Counted from the first letter of the stretch, positions 1 to 9,847 are shown. The stretch: 64,000 bases of DNA from Polaribacter marinus (GCF_022662535.1 NZ_JAKQYM010000009.1:1-64000), one strand, 5' to 3'. Notes: generated by a model not told the origin, from the sequence alone. A program made the numbers and translations.

Positions 1-90
1 TTTTCTTGTTAATATTAATTTTAAATGTAATTAATTCTAACAAAGTATTTAACACTTGACAAACATAGGATGACATTCGTATTCCTTTTA

Positions 91-3000
91 TTACTTAATC
101 ACCTCAATCCAACGTCCTTTAGTTCTCACCATATAATCATGATCATACATGGCTTCTACTTGAACTCCTGGTAAATAATATTTTCCTAAATATGCTGCAT
201 TTAATAAAACAGTAAAGGTTTTTGTTGCTGATTTTTTAGATTGATGATTTAAATCGAAATAAAAATTAACACGATCGTCCCTAATATCTGTGTAACGAGC
301 TTCGCTTTTTGTAGTAGTTCCAAAATCTGTAAAACGAGTGTTTACAATTTCCCATCCAGAAGGAAAAACTTGTGTTAATGCAATGTCTTTTACAGTTTCA
401 TTTTTAGGGTTGCTCACTATTATTTTTGCCACAAAATCTTGCCCTTGTTTTAAATTTCTAATATCAATTGATTTTCCTTGTAAATCTACATACTGAACAA
501 CAACACTTAAACCTCTACTTTCTGAAATTTCATCACCCAAAGGCAATTGCCCAGAATTGATAATTCTTGCAAAAACAACATTATTATCCTCATTTTTTAT
601 ATTGATGGAATTCGTGCCTTTTTGTACCTTTAAAGTTCGTTGTACCATAGAACTTTCCGTTTTTATTGCAACTGTTTTCCCTTCATTCGTATACTTTAAA
701 TTGATGGATTTCCCTCCATTTTTAACCACCATTTTACCAATTGCCAATAAACTATATGCAGTAGATTGTGTACTCATCCATTTACTACTAGACAATTCTT
801 TTGCAATAGATTTTGCCACATCTTTAATGTCTTTATGATTGGTAATTAACATGGTTTCTAAAGCCATTGCTCTGTTTCTATCTACAGAACCATAAGAATA
901 ATAATTGTATTTAGAAGTTGTAAAATTGATATTTGCAGTGCTCATAATTTCTAAACTCGCTTCTTTTTGTCCTGCCAATGCATAGGCTGCAACCAAACGC
1001 CATTTAGCATCATTAGAAATTTGTTTAAACTCGCGCATTCTATTCATCGCAGACAAATCTGGACTACCCGCCAAAGCCAAAGTATATAATCTGTAAGATT
1101 GTGCTAAATCTGTATAATTATTTCGATAATTTGGTCTCCAATTTCTTGCTGCATTTTTCTGATATTTGATAAAATTACTTTTAAAAGCCACAGGTAAAAC
1201 AAAGCCTTTTTTAGCCGCTTCTAACATAAAATGACCTGCATAACTTGTTCCCCAATCATCAACATGGTTTTCACCAATCCAATAACTCAAACCTCCATTT
1301 GCTTGTTGAAAATTACCCAACCTTTTAATTCCGCTTTCTATATTTTCTTGAATCTGATGTTTTTTATCTGCCGTTAAGTCAAAAATATCATTTAAAAATA
1401 ATTGTGGAAATACACTTGATGTTGTTTGCTCTACACAACCGTGCGGATAGCGGATTAAATATTCTAACCTACCAGAAAAAATAATTGATGGAATGGTAGA
1501 TAATTCTAATATTGCTGTATTAGAACCTTCTATACCAAACGTATTAAAATTGATATTTTGAGTTTGTTTTCCTTCTATCGTTGCATCTATTACTTTGGAG
1601 GTTATTGGGTTTGGATTCACAACATCTAGTTCTACTTTATAAGTTGCTTTTTCTCCGTTTCCAGATGCAATAATTTCAACCGTATTGATGCCATTTGCCT
1701 TTAAAACATCCATTTTAAAATACACCATTTTTTCATCTGGCTTCTCAAAATTGAGTTTCTGAGTCTTGCTACCAATAACTGTAATTCCGTTAGATGTTTT
1801 TACCTGTACAGTTACATTTTTCACTTTTTTGTCCATTGCAAAAACAGTAATTGGTAAGGTAACTTTTTCTTTTGGCGATAATTTTCTTGGCAATGTAGCC
1901 AACACCATTAAAGGTTTCTTAACAGGCACTGCTTTTTCTACATTTCCAAAAGCTTCGTTATTTACATCACCCGCAACCACCATCGTTCTTACAGAACCAA
2001 TATAATTTGGCAAGGTAATTTTATGTGATGCTGTTTTTCTTTTTTCAAGATAAAACGGGCCTAAAAATTTTACTACAGGTTTAAATCTGTTCGCTTTTCT
2101 ATTTTTTGCCCCAGCAGCACTTCCATCTCCACCAATTGCAAAAATCTGATCTATACTACCCGAATACGCGCCAATTACATCGTCAAAAACATCCCACGTT
2201 TTTACACCCAAAGCTTCTCTTGCATAAAAAACATCAAAGGCATTTGGTGTTTTAAAACGTGTTAAATCTAACAAGCCTTCTTCTACAACCGCCAACGTAT
2301 AGGTCATGGCTTTGTTGTTTTTTTCTGAAACTTTTACAACAAATTCCTTTTCTGGTTGCAACTCATCTGGCATTGAAATTTGAGGTTCTAATTTGGTGTT
2401 TTTATCTTCTACTAAAAGTGGAATTACACCAAACAATCTTAAAGGTAAATCGTTTTCAGATACTTGATGCGGTTGTAATAATGAAATGTTTACAAACACA
2501 TTTGGTGCCATATTTTTGTTGATAGGGATTTCTACAGAGGTTGTTCCTTTTTTCGTTTTCACCCATTTGGTTTCTAAAACTTTGGTGCCATTTTCTACAC
2601 TTATTAATGCATGCCCTTTGCTTCCTGAAGGAAATGTAATTTTAGCAGTTTCACCAACATTGTACTTTTCTTTATCCGCAGAAAAAACTAACATTTTTGC
2701 AGCTTCTTTATCGCTAGAACTAGAATTTTGCCACCAATTTTTATAAAAATAAGCAGTTCTACCTGTTGCATGACCACTTTTTTTATCAATCACTCTTATT
2801 AAAAAACGACCTCTATCTCTTTCTGGAATATTTAAATTAAAACTTCCTTTTCCTTTAGAATCTGTACTAATTCTTATGGTTTTATAAGGTTTTTTATAGG
2901 TGCTAGACGTATATCTAGATAAGTTATCATCAGAAGAGCTCCACCACCAACGCCATTCAATTTTATAAACTTCTACCTCTATTTCATCTCTTTTTACTGG

Positions 3001-5637
3001 ACTTCCTTTTTCATCAACCGAAACCACAGAAAAAGACTGATTTTCATCGGTAAAAAAAGAACCATATCTATTTCCTTTTGGCGATTTTAATCCTACAAAA
3101 GAAGTAAATGGCGCATATTTTTTAGTAAAAGCATCAATAGAAAAATCGCCTCCATTTTCAAAAGCTCTTACTAAAAATTGAACGTTTAACATTCCAGGAG
3201 CATTTTTACCAATATTTAATTTATTATTGATTTTTGCCATTCCGTTCGCATCTAATTTTCCTTCGAAAATATTTATTTCTTCGGATGAAAACTCTCTTGA
3301 TGGATCTGTAAAAACATAATTCTTGTAATCTTTAAAACCATCATTTGCCGTAGAAACTTTTGCTTTTATTTCTGTTTTTAGATTTTTGGCAGGTGTTCCG
3401 TGTAACCATTTTACATCTAAAGTTCCATTAATCGGTTTGTTGGTTGTTAAAACCTCATCATCAAAATTTACTTTAATTTTTAAACGATTTGGTTTTACCG
3501 TTTCAATTTTTAAATTCTGATAAAACTTTGCTCCTCCCACAGAAATTTTAGCATTGTAGTTTCCTGTTTTTGCTTTTTGAGCAGTTGCAAACGTAAACTT
3601 GTAGAAATTATTAATGCTTTCTGAGGTTACTTTTTTATATACCAGTTTTCCGCTTGGATCTGTAACTTCTAATTTTACAGGATGATTTTTTGGTAACTTA
3701 TTATCTGCATCATTTAGTATAAAAGTTAAATGTACTTGGTCTCCAGGACGCCAAACTCCACGTTCTCCATAGATATATCCTTTTAAACCTTTTTCGGTTT
3801 TACTTCCTGCAACATCAAACTTACTTAATGACAAAGAATTTCCATCGAACAATCGAATATAACCTTTATTTTTCCCTTTAGAAACTACTGCAAAAGCTGC
3901 ACTTTTAGAGGTTTCAATATTTGCAAATCCTTCTGCATCTGTTTGTGTAGAAAGAATTTCTTGTTGCTGGAAATTGAATAGTTTTATGATTGCGCCTGCT
4001 TCTGGTTTTGTATTTAAAATATTAGTAACAGCAAAGAAATAAGAGTTGTTTGTTCCTTTTTTGGCAATAATTCCCAAATTAGAAGCTAATAAATTTTGAG
4101 AAATTGTTCTGTTATTATAATAGGAGTCATGACATGGATTTTCTCTTTCTCTCCAGTTATAATTATAGCTCTTGTAGCGATATAATTTGTTATCCCAATA
4201 TAGTTTTTCTTTTTCTTCTTGGTCTTCAATTTCACTTAAATGATCATACTCATCATCTACATCATTCTTCTTTATGTTTGAATCTTGACTTTCTGAGCAA
4301 TTATAAATTATTTGACTTTTATTAAAACTCAATTCTATTCTATAGATAGCACCTGGTTCTGTTTTAATCATTTTAGAAATATATACACTGTAGGCTTTCC
4401 ATTTTTGAGAATTATTTTCTTTACGATCTATTAATGTAATGTTTTTTTTTGCAACCCTTCTTCCTACTCTTTTAATATCATATTCGTTATTACTATTGAT
4501 GTTGTTTTCTTGTAAAAACTGCAACACATTATCTTCATAAATTTTAATAATTCTAACTGTTACTTCTTTTACGTTTATCGCTTCAAAGTTAAATTTCAAG
4601 TCCTTAGAATTAGGCAAAATAGTTCCGCTACTAATTGCTCTAATCTGTGGTTTTTTTTGTTCGAAAACAATATTTTCTTTAAAAGAATTTTTGAGTTTAT
4701 AATCCTCCGAATTTTTAATACCTTGGTAAACAGAAACCAAAATAACACCCTGAAATTTGCTATCAGAATACACTTGCAATTCATTTCCATTGACAATAAA
4801 ACGCGGTTTTTTTACATTTTTAATAGTTACTAAACCATCAAAATTTTGTTGTTTTTTTAGTGGGTCAGAAAAATTGATAGAAATGTACTGATCAGTATCG
4901 TTATTTACTTTTAGACTAACTACTTTAAAATTATTTTTTCCTGGAATTACAATTTCATTTTCACCTTTCGAATCAGCATTTATTGTTTTTCCATTCCAAG
5001 AAATTGCTAATTTAGAATCCTCTATAAATCGTTGAATACTATCAATTTTAAACTCAAAAATTTTTCCGTGTTTATACGATTCGTTCCAAACTATCTTTTT
5101 TGAAACTCCTTTTTGTGTAGCTTTAATTAACTTCTTTGCATTTTCTAGAGAAATTACATCTGCAGACTTTACAACTCCTCCTAAATACTGAAATTCTTTA
5201 GAATAGGATTGTAAATTATTTGTTTGAATATTAAAATTAGGCGTTATCGTTTTAAACTGAAACGTATAATTTTTAAACTCTTTAGGAATACTTTTATAAA
5301 TTTCATTTAGGTTAACAGAAACGGTATATTCCGTATCTGCCTCTAAGTTTTCATCCGGGATAAAAGCAAAAGCATGCTTATTTATTATTTTTATTTTTCC
5401 ATTTACAAATGGTTTTATTGATACTAAACCTGTAGAAAGCTCTTTATTTATTTCCCAATTATCAACTTCTTTGGCCAGATTTACATCAATTTTGTCTGTC
5501 ACAGAAACAATTCCTGATGTTGTATAGCTAATGTATTCTTTGAATTTATATATGTTATCGGTTTTAATTTCTTCTTTTTTACATGAAAAAAGAAATAAAA
5601 AAATACTGGAAACGATAAGTAAGTGTTTTGTTTTCAT
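91..5637 (-). CDS. Alpha-2-macroglobulin family lipoprotein with intact thioester motif
   Basis: A 1848-residue bacterial alpha-2-macroglobulin, the periplasmic protease-trap family. The start at 5637 gives a lipoprotein signal (MKTKHLLIVSSIF...) ending in the lipobox LFSC, so the mature protein should begin CKKEE and be membrane anchored. MG-type beta domains fill the first two thirds, and YGERGVWRPGDQVHL is typical of the family. The thioester motif GCVEQ is intact, with the cysteine near residue 1401, followed by an alpha-helical toroid (CVEQTTSS, then WIGENHVDDWGTSYAGHF). In other bacteria the family often neighbours penicillin-binding protein 1C; the region downstream lies outside the window. 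The open frame runs upstream to 5838, but that part crosses tRNA-Cys and is not coding. Confidence 0.93.
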   Translation of the reverse strand: MKTKHLLIVSSIFLFLFSCKKEEIKTDNIYKFKEYISYTTSGIVSVTDKIDVNLAKEVDNWEINKELSTGLVSIKPFVNGKIKIINKHAFAFIPDENLEADTEYTVSVNLNEIYKSIPKEFKNYTFQFKTITPNFNIQTNNLQSYSKEFQYLGGVVKSADVISLENAKKLIKATQKGVSKKIVWNESYKHGKIFEFKIDSIQRFIEDSKLAISWNGKTINADSKGENEIVIPGKNNFKVVSLKVNNDTDQYISINFSDPLKKQQNFDGLVTIKNVKKPRFIVNGNELQVYSDSKFQGVILVSVYQGIKNSEDYKLKNSFKENIVFEQKKPQIRAISSGTILPNSKDLKFNFEAINVKEVTVRIIKIYEDNVLQFLQENNINSNNEYDIKRVGRRVAKKNITLIDRKENNSQKWKAYSVYISKMIKTEPGAIYRIELSFNKSQIIYNCSESQDSNIKKNDVDDEYDHLSEIEDQEEKEKLYWDNKLYRYKSYNYNWRERENPCHDSYYNNRTISQNLLASNLGIIAKKGTNNSYFFAVTNILNTKPEAGAIIKLFNFQQQEILSTQTDAEGFANIETSKSAAFAVVSKGKNKGYIRLFDGNSLSLSKFDVAGSKTEKGLKGYIYGERGVWRPGDQVHLTFILNDADNKLPKNHPVKLEVTDPSGKLVYKKVTSESINNFYKFTFATAQKAKTGNYNAKISVGGAKFYQNLKIETVKPNRLKIKVNFDDEVLTTNKPINGTLDVKWLHGTPAKNLKTEIKAKVSTANDGFKDYKNYVFTDPSREFSSEEINIFEGKLDANGMAKINNKLNIGKNAPGMLNVQFLVRAFENGGDFSIDAFTKKYAPFTSFVGLKSPKGNRYGSFFTDENQSFSVVSVDEKGSPVKRDEIEVEVYKIEWRWWWSSSDDNLSRYTSSTYKKPYKTIRISTDSKGKGSFNLNIPERDRGRFLIRVIDKKSGHATGRTAYFYKNWWQNSSSSDKEAAKMLVFSADKEKYNVGETAKITFPSGSKGHALISVENGTKVLETKWVKTKKGTTSVEIPINKNMAPNVFVNISLLQPHQVSENDLPLRLFGVIPLLVEDKNTKLEPQISMPDELQPEKEFVVKVSEKNNKAMTYTLAVVEEGLLDLTRFKTPNAFDVFYAREALGVKTWDVFDDVIGAYSGSIDQIFAIGGDGSAAGAKNRKANRFKPVVKFLGPFYLEKRKTASHKITLPNYIGSVRTMVVAGDVNNEAFGNVEKAVPVKKPLMVLATLPRKLSPKEKVTLPITVFAMDKKVKNVTVQVKTSNGITVIGSKTQKLNFEKPDEKMVYFKMDVLKANGINTVEIIASGNGEKATYKVELDVVNPNPITSKVIDATIEGKQTQNINFNTFGIEGSNTAILELSTIPSIIFSGRLEYLIRYPHGCVEQTTSSVFPQLFLNDIFDLTADKKHQIQENIESGIKRLGNFQQANGGLSYWIGENHVDDWGTSYAGHFMLEAAKKGFVLPVAFKSNFIKYQKNAARNWRPNYRNNYTDLAQSYRLYTLALAGSPDLSAMNRMREFKQISNDAKWRLVAAYALAGQKEASLEIMSTANINFTTSKYNYYSYGSVDRNRAMALETMLITNHKDIKDVAKSIAKELSSSKWMSTQSTAYSLLAIGKMVVKNGGKSINLKYTNEGKTVAIKTESSMVQRTLKVQKGTNSINIKNEDNNVVFARIINSGQLPLGDEISESRGLSVVVQYVDLQGKSIDIRNLKQGQDFVAKIIVSNPKNETVKDIALTQVFPSGWEIVNTRFTDFGTTTKSEARYTDIRDDRVNFYFDLNHQSKKSATKTFTVLLNAAYLGKYYLPGVQVEAMYDHDYMVRTKGRWIEVIK

Positions 5638-5738
5638 AGTCATAGAATTGTAAATACTACTCAAAAATAATAATTTAAGTATGAAAAAAATTGAAAAATG
5701 AGAATTCGTAAAAGTTTTTTTAGAATTCGTAGAATATA

Positions 5739-5772
5739 AAAAAAGCGTTTCAATTTCTTGAAACGCTTTTTT
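5739..5772 (-). terminator. Intrinsic terminator after tRNA-Cys
   Basis: Perfect inverted repeat, arms 5739-5753 and 5758-5772 with core AGCGTTTCAA/TTGAAACGCT and a 4-nt loop. Read on the minus strand, a U-rich arm follows. It lies directly 3' of tRNA-Cys and upstream of the macroglobulin gene, separating the two transcripts. Confidence 0.8.
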
Positions 5773-5774
5773 GA

Positions 5775-5844
5775 GGTGTCGAGCGGATTCGAACCGCTGT
5801 AGATGGTGTTGCAGACCACTGCCTAGCCACTCGGCCACGACACC
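5775..5844 (-). tRNA. tRNA-Cys (GCA)
   Basis: A 70-nt cloverleaf on the minus strand. The 7-bp acceptor stem GGTGTCG/CGACACC is perfect. The D-arm is GCCGAGTGGCTAGGC, the anticodon loop CTGCAAC gives anticodon GCA, and the T-arm is AGCGGTTCGAATCCGCT. No CCA is encoded. A -7 box lies 13 nt upstream and a terminator follows directly. Confidence 0.95.
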
Positions 5845-5857
5845 TTTTTAAGGACGA

Positions 5858-5865
5858 CAAATTTA
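5858..5865 (-). promoter_or_regulatory. Bacteroidota -7 box for tRNA-Cys
   Basis: TAAATTTG on the minus strand matches TAnnTTTG exactly and ends 13 nt before the mature tRNA 5' end. It lies between the end of folB and the tRNA, so the tRNA probably has its own promoter. Confidence 0.55.
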
Positions 5866-5879
5866 CGCAATTTATCGTT

Positions 5880-6257
5880 TTAAGCAAGTCTTTTTTGCTT
5901 TTTACGCTTTTTTGTTAAAATTATAACAACTTCTGCCACATTTCCTCCAATTGGTGGATTTATTTTTGCAACAGAAACGGTTGCTTTTTTTACCATCAAA
6001 ATTTCATTTAAAATTCTATCTAATATCCTTTTTGTAACTTCTTCTAAAAGTTTAGAACGTATTGACATTTCTTCTTTTACAATATGATTTAAATTCACAT
6101 AGTCTACAGTATCAGATAGTTGATCAGTTTTAGAAGATTTTTTTAAATCTGCTTTCACCTCTACGTCAACTCTATATTCAGATCCAATTTTTGCTTCTTC
6201 ATCTAAGCATCCATGATATGCAAAAAGCTTAATATTGTTTACTTGTATAATTCCCAT
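5880..6257 (-). CDS. folB: Dihydroneopterin aldolase
   Basis: A 125-residue enzyme of folate synthesis that cleaves 7,8-dihydroneopterin to 6-hydroxymethyl-dihydropterin and glycolaldehyde. The family signatures are present: YHGCLDEE near residues 14-21 with the conserved glutamate, a mid-region VDYVNLNHIV segment, and SVAKINPP near residue 98 with the catalytic lysine. Length is normal. It lies just downstream of the zinc-ribbon gene on the same strand, but its own -7 box ends only 4 nt before the ATG, so its mRNA may be nearly leaderless. Confidence 0.9.
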   Translation of the reverse strand: MGIIQVNNIKLFAYHGCLDEEAKIGSEYRVDVEVKADLKKSSKTDQLSDTVDYVNLNHIVKEEMSIRSKLLEEVTKRILDRILNEILMVKKATVSVAKINPPIGGNVAEVVIILTKKRKKQKRLA

Positions 6258-6261
6258 CTTG

Positions 6262-6269
6262 CAAAGATA
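6262..6269 (-). promoter_or_regulatory. -7 box of folB, nearly abutting the start codon
   Basis: TATCTTTG on the minus strand matches TAnnTTTG. Its last base is 4 nt upstream of the folB ATG at 6257, so transcription would begin at or next to the start codon. Confidence 0.5.
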
Positions 6270-6280
6270 CCAACTGTTTC

Positions 6281-6496
6281 TTAATTTGTAAACAAATCAA
6301 AAATATTACTTAATGCACTTGTTTTTGCTTTGTAAAACTCTGTATAACTACAGCGTTCACAAGTAACACTTGTAAATTTAGCGCTTTGAACGTCAAAAAT
6401 TTTTGACCATCTTCCACCGGTTGCACGCATTTCTCCAATTATATAATGTTTACTATTACATTTTGGACACATATAATTTAATGGTTTGTTGCTCAT
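6281..6496 (-). CDS. Small zinc-ribbon protein (zinc_ribbon_13-like)
   Basis: A 71-residue protein with two CxxC knuckles: CPKC near residues 10-13 and CERC near 46-49, the pattern of a single zinc ribbon. The GGRWSKIFDVQSAKF segment between them and the SYTEFYK ending resemble a family annotated as a nucleic-acid-binding zinc ribbon (Pfam zinc_ribbon_13). Function is unknown. It is divergent from glnS. Confidence 0.75.
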   Translation of the reverse strand: MSNKPLNYMCPKCNSKHYIIGEMRATGGRWSKIFDVQSAKFTSVTCERCSYTEFYKAKTSALSNIFDLFTN

Positions 6497-6574
6497 ATTC
6501 TGTTGTTTTATTTATTAGTTGCATTAATTCTCTTTTTGTTACAGAAGGAAATATAAAGCTTCAACAATTTTCCG

Positions 6575-6582
6575 TAATTTTG
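6575..6582 (+). promoter_or_regulatory. -7 box of glnS
   Basis: TAATTTTG matches TAnnTTTG, 20 nt upstream of the glnS ATG. No convincing -33 TTG lies at the usual spacing. Confidence 0.5.
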
Positions 6583-6602
6583 CACTTCAATTTTAACAGA
6601 AG

Positions 6603-8288
6603 ATGTCAGAAGATAAGAAATCATTAAATTTTTTAGAGCAAATTATTGAAGAAGATTTGGCAAACGGAATGCCAAAAGAGAATTTGCGTTTTCGCTTTCC
6701 ACCAGAGCCAAATGGTTATTTACATATTGGACACACGAAAGCTATAGGAATTAGTTTTGGTTTGGGTGAAAAATATAATGCACCCGTAAATCTTCGTTTT
6801 GATGATACAAATCCTGCTAAAGAAGAACAAGAGTATGTAGAGGCTATTAAAAAAGATATTACTTGGTTAGGTTACAAATGGGATAAAGAATTGTATTCTT
6901 CAGATTACTTTCAACAATTATATGATTGGGCCGTTTTATTAATAAAAGATGGAAAAGCATATATTGATAGCCAATCTTCTGAAGAAATGCGTATTCAAAA
7001 AGGAACACCAACTGAAGCTGGTACAAATAGTCCATATAGAAATAGATCTATAGAAGAAAACCTAGATTTATTCAACAGAATGAAAGCTGGAGAATTTGAT
7101 GAAGGAACACATGTATTAAGAGCTAAAATAGATATGACCTCACCAAACATGTTAATGAGAGATCCGTTAATGTATCGTATTTTAAAAAAAGCTCATCACA
7201 GAACGGGTAAAGATTGGTGTATCTACCCAATGTATGACTGGACACATGGAGAAAGTGATTATTTAGAGCAAATTTCGCATTCTTTATGTTCTTTAGAATT
7301 CAAACCTCATAGAGAATTATATAATTGGTTTCGAGATCATGTTTACGAATACGGTAAAACAGAATTTCCAAATCCACCAAAACAACGTGAATTTTCTCGT
7401 TTAAACTTAAGTTATACTGTAATGAGTAAACGAAAGTTAATGAAATTGGTAGAACAAGGTGTTGTTTCTGGTTGGGATGACCCAAGAATGCCAACCATTT
7501 CTGGCTTAAGAAGACGTGGTTATACACCTGCTGCTATTAGAAGTTTTGTAGAAACTGTTGGAGTTTCTAAACGAGAAAACATTATTGATGTAGCGCTTTT
7601 AGAGTTTAAAATTCGTGAAGATTTAAATAATACTGCTAAAAGAGTTATGGGAGTTTTAGATCCTGTAAAAGTAATTATTGATAATTATCCGGAAGGAAAA
7701 GAAGAAATGCTAGATGCTAACTATAACGATTATGAAGATGGTTTTGGTAGCAGAGAAGTTCCTTTTTCTAGAGAAATATACATAGAACGTGAAGATTTTA
7801 GAGAAGAAGCAAATAAAAAATTCTTCCGTTTAAAATTAGGAAAAGAGGTGCGTTTAAAAAACGCGTATTTTATTACAGCAACAAGTTGTGAAAAAGATGA
7901 AAATGGAAAAATTACAGTAATTCACTGTACCTATGATCCGTTAACTAAATCAGGAATGGATACAGAAGAAAGCAAACGTAAAGTTAAAGGTACTTTGCAT
8001 TGGGTTTCTGTAAAACACGCTGTAAAAGCAGAAGTAAGAGCCTATGATAGATTGTTTTTAGACGAAGCACCAGACAGTCATAAAGACAAAGACTTTATGG
8101 AATTTATAAACCCAAATTCTTTAGAAATCATCAATGCCTTTGTAGAACCTAGTTTACAAACAGCTAAAATTGGAGAACGTTTTCAGTTTCAACGTTTGGG
8201 GTATTTTAATGTAGATGATGATGCTACTGCTGAAAATTTAGTTTTTAATAAAACCGTTGGATTACGTGATTCTTGGGCCAAAAAATAA
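6603..8288 (+). CDS. glnS: Glutaminyl-tRNA synthetase
   Basis: A 561-residue class I aminoacyl-tRNA synthetase that charges tRNA-Gln with glutamine. The HIGH motif is at residues 41-44 (YLHIGHTKA), preceded by RFPPEPNG, which is typical of GlnRS rather than GluRS. The KMSKS equivalent is VMSKRKL at residues 273-279. The C-terminal half holds the anticodon-binding beta barrels (LKNAYFI, GTLHWVS, FQRLGYF). Length matches bacterial GlnRS. The ATG at 6603 is preceded by an A-rich leader and a -7 box. Confidence 0.97.
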   Translation: MSEDKKSLNFLEQIIEEDLANGMPKENLRFRFPPEPNGYLHIGHTKAIGISFGLGEKYNAPVNLRFDDTNPAKEEQEYVEAIKKDITWLGYKWDKELYSSDYFQQLYDWAVLLIKDGKAYIDSQSSEEMRIQKGTPTEAGTNSPYRNRSIEENLDLFNRMKAGEFDEGTHVLRAKIDMTSPNMLMRDPLMYRILKKAHHRTGKDWCIYPMYDWTHGESDYLEQISHSLCSLEFKPHRELYNWFRDHVYEYGKTEFPNPPKQREFSRLNLSYTVMSKRKLMKLVEQGVVSGWDDPRMPTISGLRRRGYTPAAIRSFVETVGVSKRENIIDVALLEFKIREDLNNTAKRVMGVLDPVKVIIDNYPEGKEEMLDANYNDYEDGFGSREVPFSREIYIEREDFREEANKKFFRLKLGKEVRLKNAYFITATSCEKDENGKITVIHCTYDPLTKSGMDTEESKRKVKGTLHWVSVKHAVKAEVRAYDRLFLDEAPDSHKDKDFMEFINPNSLEIINAFVEPSLQTAKIGERFQFQRLGYFNVDDDATAENLVFNKTVGLRDSWAKK

Positions 8289-8316
8289 TAGCAAAAACTA
8301 TTTAAAAAATAAAATT

Positions 8317-8619
8317 ATGAAAAAATTAATCATTTTAACTTTGTTAATATTCGCTTCTTGCGGAAACAAAAAAGAAATTAAACAAGTAGCAGAAATTTCT
8401 TGTGGACAGTGTCAGTTTGAATTAGATTCTGAAAATGGCTGCAGTTTAGCTGTAAGATTTAATGATAAAGCTTATTTTGTGGATGGCTTTAGTATTGATG
8501 ATTTTGGAGATGCGCATAACAAAGAAACTGGTTTTTGTGAAGTAATTAGAAAAGCCGAAATTGCTGGAGTTGTTGAAGATGGTAGATTTAAAGCAAGTGC
8601 TATTAAACTTATTGAATAA
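8317..8619 (+). CDS. Small lipoprotein, DUF6370-like
   Basis: A 100-residue predicted lipoprotein. Starting at the ATG at 8317 gives MKKLIILTLLIFASC, with the lipobox FASC ending in Cys15; the longer frame from 8257 overlaps glnS and would spoil the signal. The mature part carries CGQCQFE, NGCSLAVRF, YFVDGFSIDDFGDAHN and GFCEVIRKAE. The arrangement of four cysteines and the DFGDAH motif match my memory of DUF6370. Function is unknown; the cysteines could bind metal or form disulfides. It follows glnS by 28 nt and may be cotranscribed. Confidence 0.75.
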   Translation: MKKLIILTLLIFASCGNKKEIKQVAEISCGQCQFELDSENGCSLAVRFNDKAYFVDGFSIDDFGDAHNKETGFCEVIRKAEIAGVVEDGRFKASAIKLIE

Positions 8620-8654
8620 TAGATTTCTGCTTTTTTTACAGAATAGTAAATAAT

Positions 8655-8687
8655 AAAATCCGAAGTAAATTTATTACTTCGGATTTT
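8655..8687. terminator. Bidirectional terminator between convergent genes
   Basis: Perfect 14-bp inverted repeat (arms 8655-8668 and 8674-8687, core ATCCGAAGTAA) with a 5-nt loop and A/T-rich flanks on both sides. It can stop the glnS/DUF6370 transcript and the aldo/keto reductase transcript. Confidence 0.85.
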
Positions 8688-8726
8688 TTTATACTGAAAA
8701 CTAAATACTGAAAAACGGAATACTTT

Positions 8727-9767
8727 TTAAGGTGCAGGATTCGGAATTAATTTATGAACAACTTCAATTTCTTTTATAATTTCATCAGATAAATCAATAT
8801 AGATAGAGTTAATATTTTCTTTTAACTGACTCATTTTAGTAGCTCCAATAATATTACTGGTTACAAATGGCAATTGATTTATAAATGCCAAAGACATTTC
8901 CGATAAAGACAACCCGTGTTTTTCTGCAATTTTTTGATACTCAACAACAGCTTTTAATGAACTTTCAGACATATAGCGTGCAATAAACCTTGGAAACAAA
9001 GTTCCTCTAGCTCCTTCTGGTAAATTTCCATTTAAATATTTCCCAGACAAAACTCCTTGTGCTAAAGGCGAATAGGCCAGTAAACCAATGTTTTCTCTCA
9101 TAGACACTTCACTCATTCCATATTCATATCCTCTATGAATTAATGAATAAGAATTTTGAATGGTAGATGGTTTTACAAAATTATTAGCTTCTGCTTCTTG
9201 TAAATACTTCATGGTTCCCCAAGGAGTTTCATTTGAAAGCCCAATAGCCTTTATCGTCCCTGTTTTTACAAATTGATTTAAGGTTTCTAATATTTCTAAA
9301 TGTTTTTCTGCTTCTTTAGTTGCTGTTTGGTAAGGATATTCTCTAACTCCAAAGCAGTTTACTCCACGATCTGGCCAATGTAATTGGTATAAATCTAAAT
9401 AGTCTGTTTTTAAACGTTTTAAACTTCCTTCGACAGCTTCAATAATATTTTCTTTATTAAATCCACCCGTTCTTACATGTTTTGTATAATCTCCTCCTCC
9501 AGCAATTTTACTTGCCAAAACTATTTTGTCTCTGTTTCCTGTTTTTTGAAACCAGTTTCCAATAATTTTTTCTGTTTTTGCATAGGTTTCTGGAGTAGCA
9601 GGAACTGGATACAACTCTGCTGTATCAAAAAAATTTACACCTTGTTCTAAAGCATAATCCATTTGTTCAAAACCTTCTTCTTGAGTGTTTTGATTTCCCC
9701 AAGTCATGGTTCCTAAACAAATTTTAGAAACTTTTATATCTGTATTTGGTAATGTGGTATATTTCAT
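8727..9767 (-). CDS. NADP(H)-dependent aldo/keto reductase, Tas-like
   Basis: A 346-residue TIM-barrel oxidoreductase. It closely resembles E. coli Tas: LGTMTWGNQN near the N-terminus, DTAELYPVP with catalytic Asp and Tyr near residues 48-52, ASKIAGG with the catalytic Lys near 86, LYQLHWPDR with the His, and a C-terminal IIGATKMSQLKENI that closes the NADP site. The physiological substrate is unknown. It is transcribed alone, with palindromic terminators on both sides. Confidence 0.88.
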   Translation of the reverse strand: MKYTTLPNTDIKVSKICLGTMTWGNQNTQEEGFEQMDYALEQGVNFFDTAELYPVPATPETYAKTEKIIGNWFQKTGNRDKIVLASKIAGGGDYTKHVRTGGFNKENIIEAVEGSLKRLKTDYLDLYQLHWPDRGVNCFGVREYPYQTATKEAEKHLEILETLNQFVKTGTIKAIGLSNETPWGTMKYLQEAEANNFVKPSTIQNSYSLIHRGYEYGMSEVSMRENIGLLAYSPLAQGVLSGKYLNGNLPEGARGTLFPRFIARYMSESSLKAVVEYQKIAEKHGLSLSEMSLAFINQLPFVTSNIIGATKMSQLKENINSIYIDLSDEIIKEIEVVHKLIPNPAP

Positions 9768-9794
9768 AAATGATTTGTATGATTATAGTAAAAA

Positions 9795-9831
9795 TAACAG
9801 CGTCTAATTTAAAATAAATTAGACGCTGTTA
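9795..9831. terminator. Palindromic terminator after pgk
   Basis: Perfect 16-bp inverted repeat (arms 9795-9810 and 9816-9831, core CAGCGTCTAATTT) with loop AAAAT. On the minus strand it is followed by a T run, so it should end the pgk transcript before the aldo/keto reductase gene. Confidence 0.8.
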
Positions 9832-9847
9832 TAATATATCGTGTTAA

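Noticed and set aside
5638..5838. N-terminal 67 codons of the macroglobulin frame
   Set aside because: They run through the antisense of the terminator and tRNA-Cys; the signal peptide and lipobox begin at 5637.
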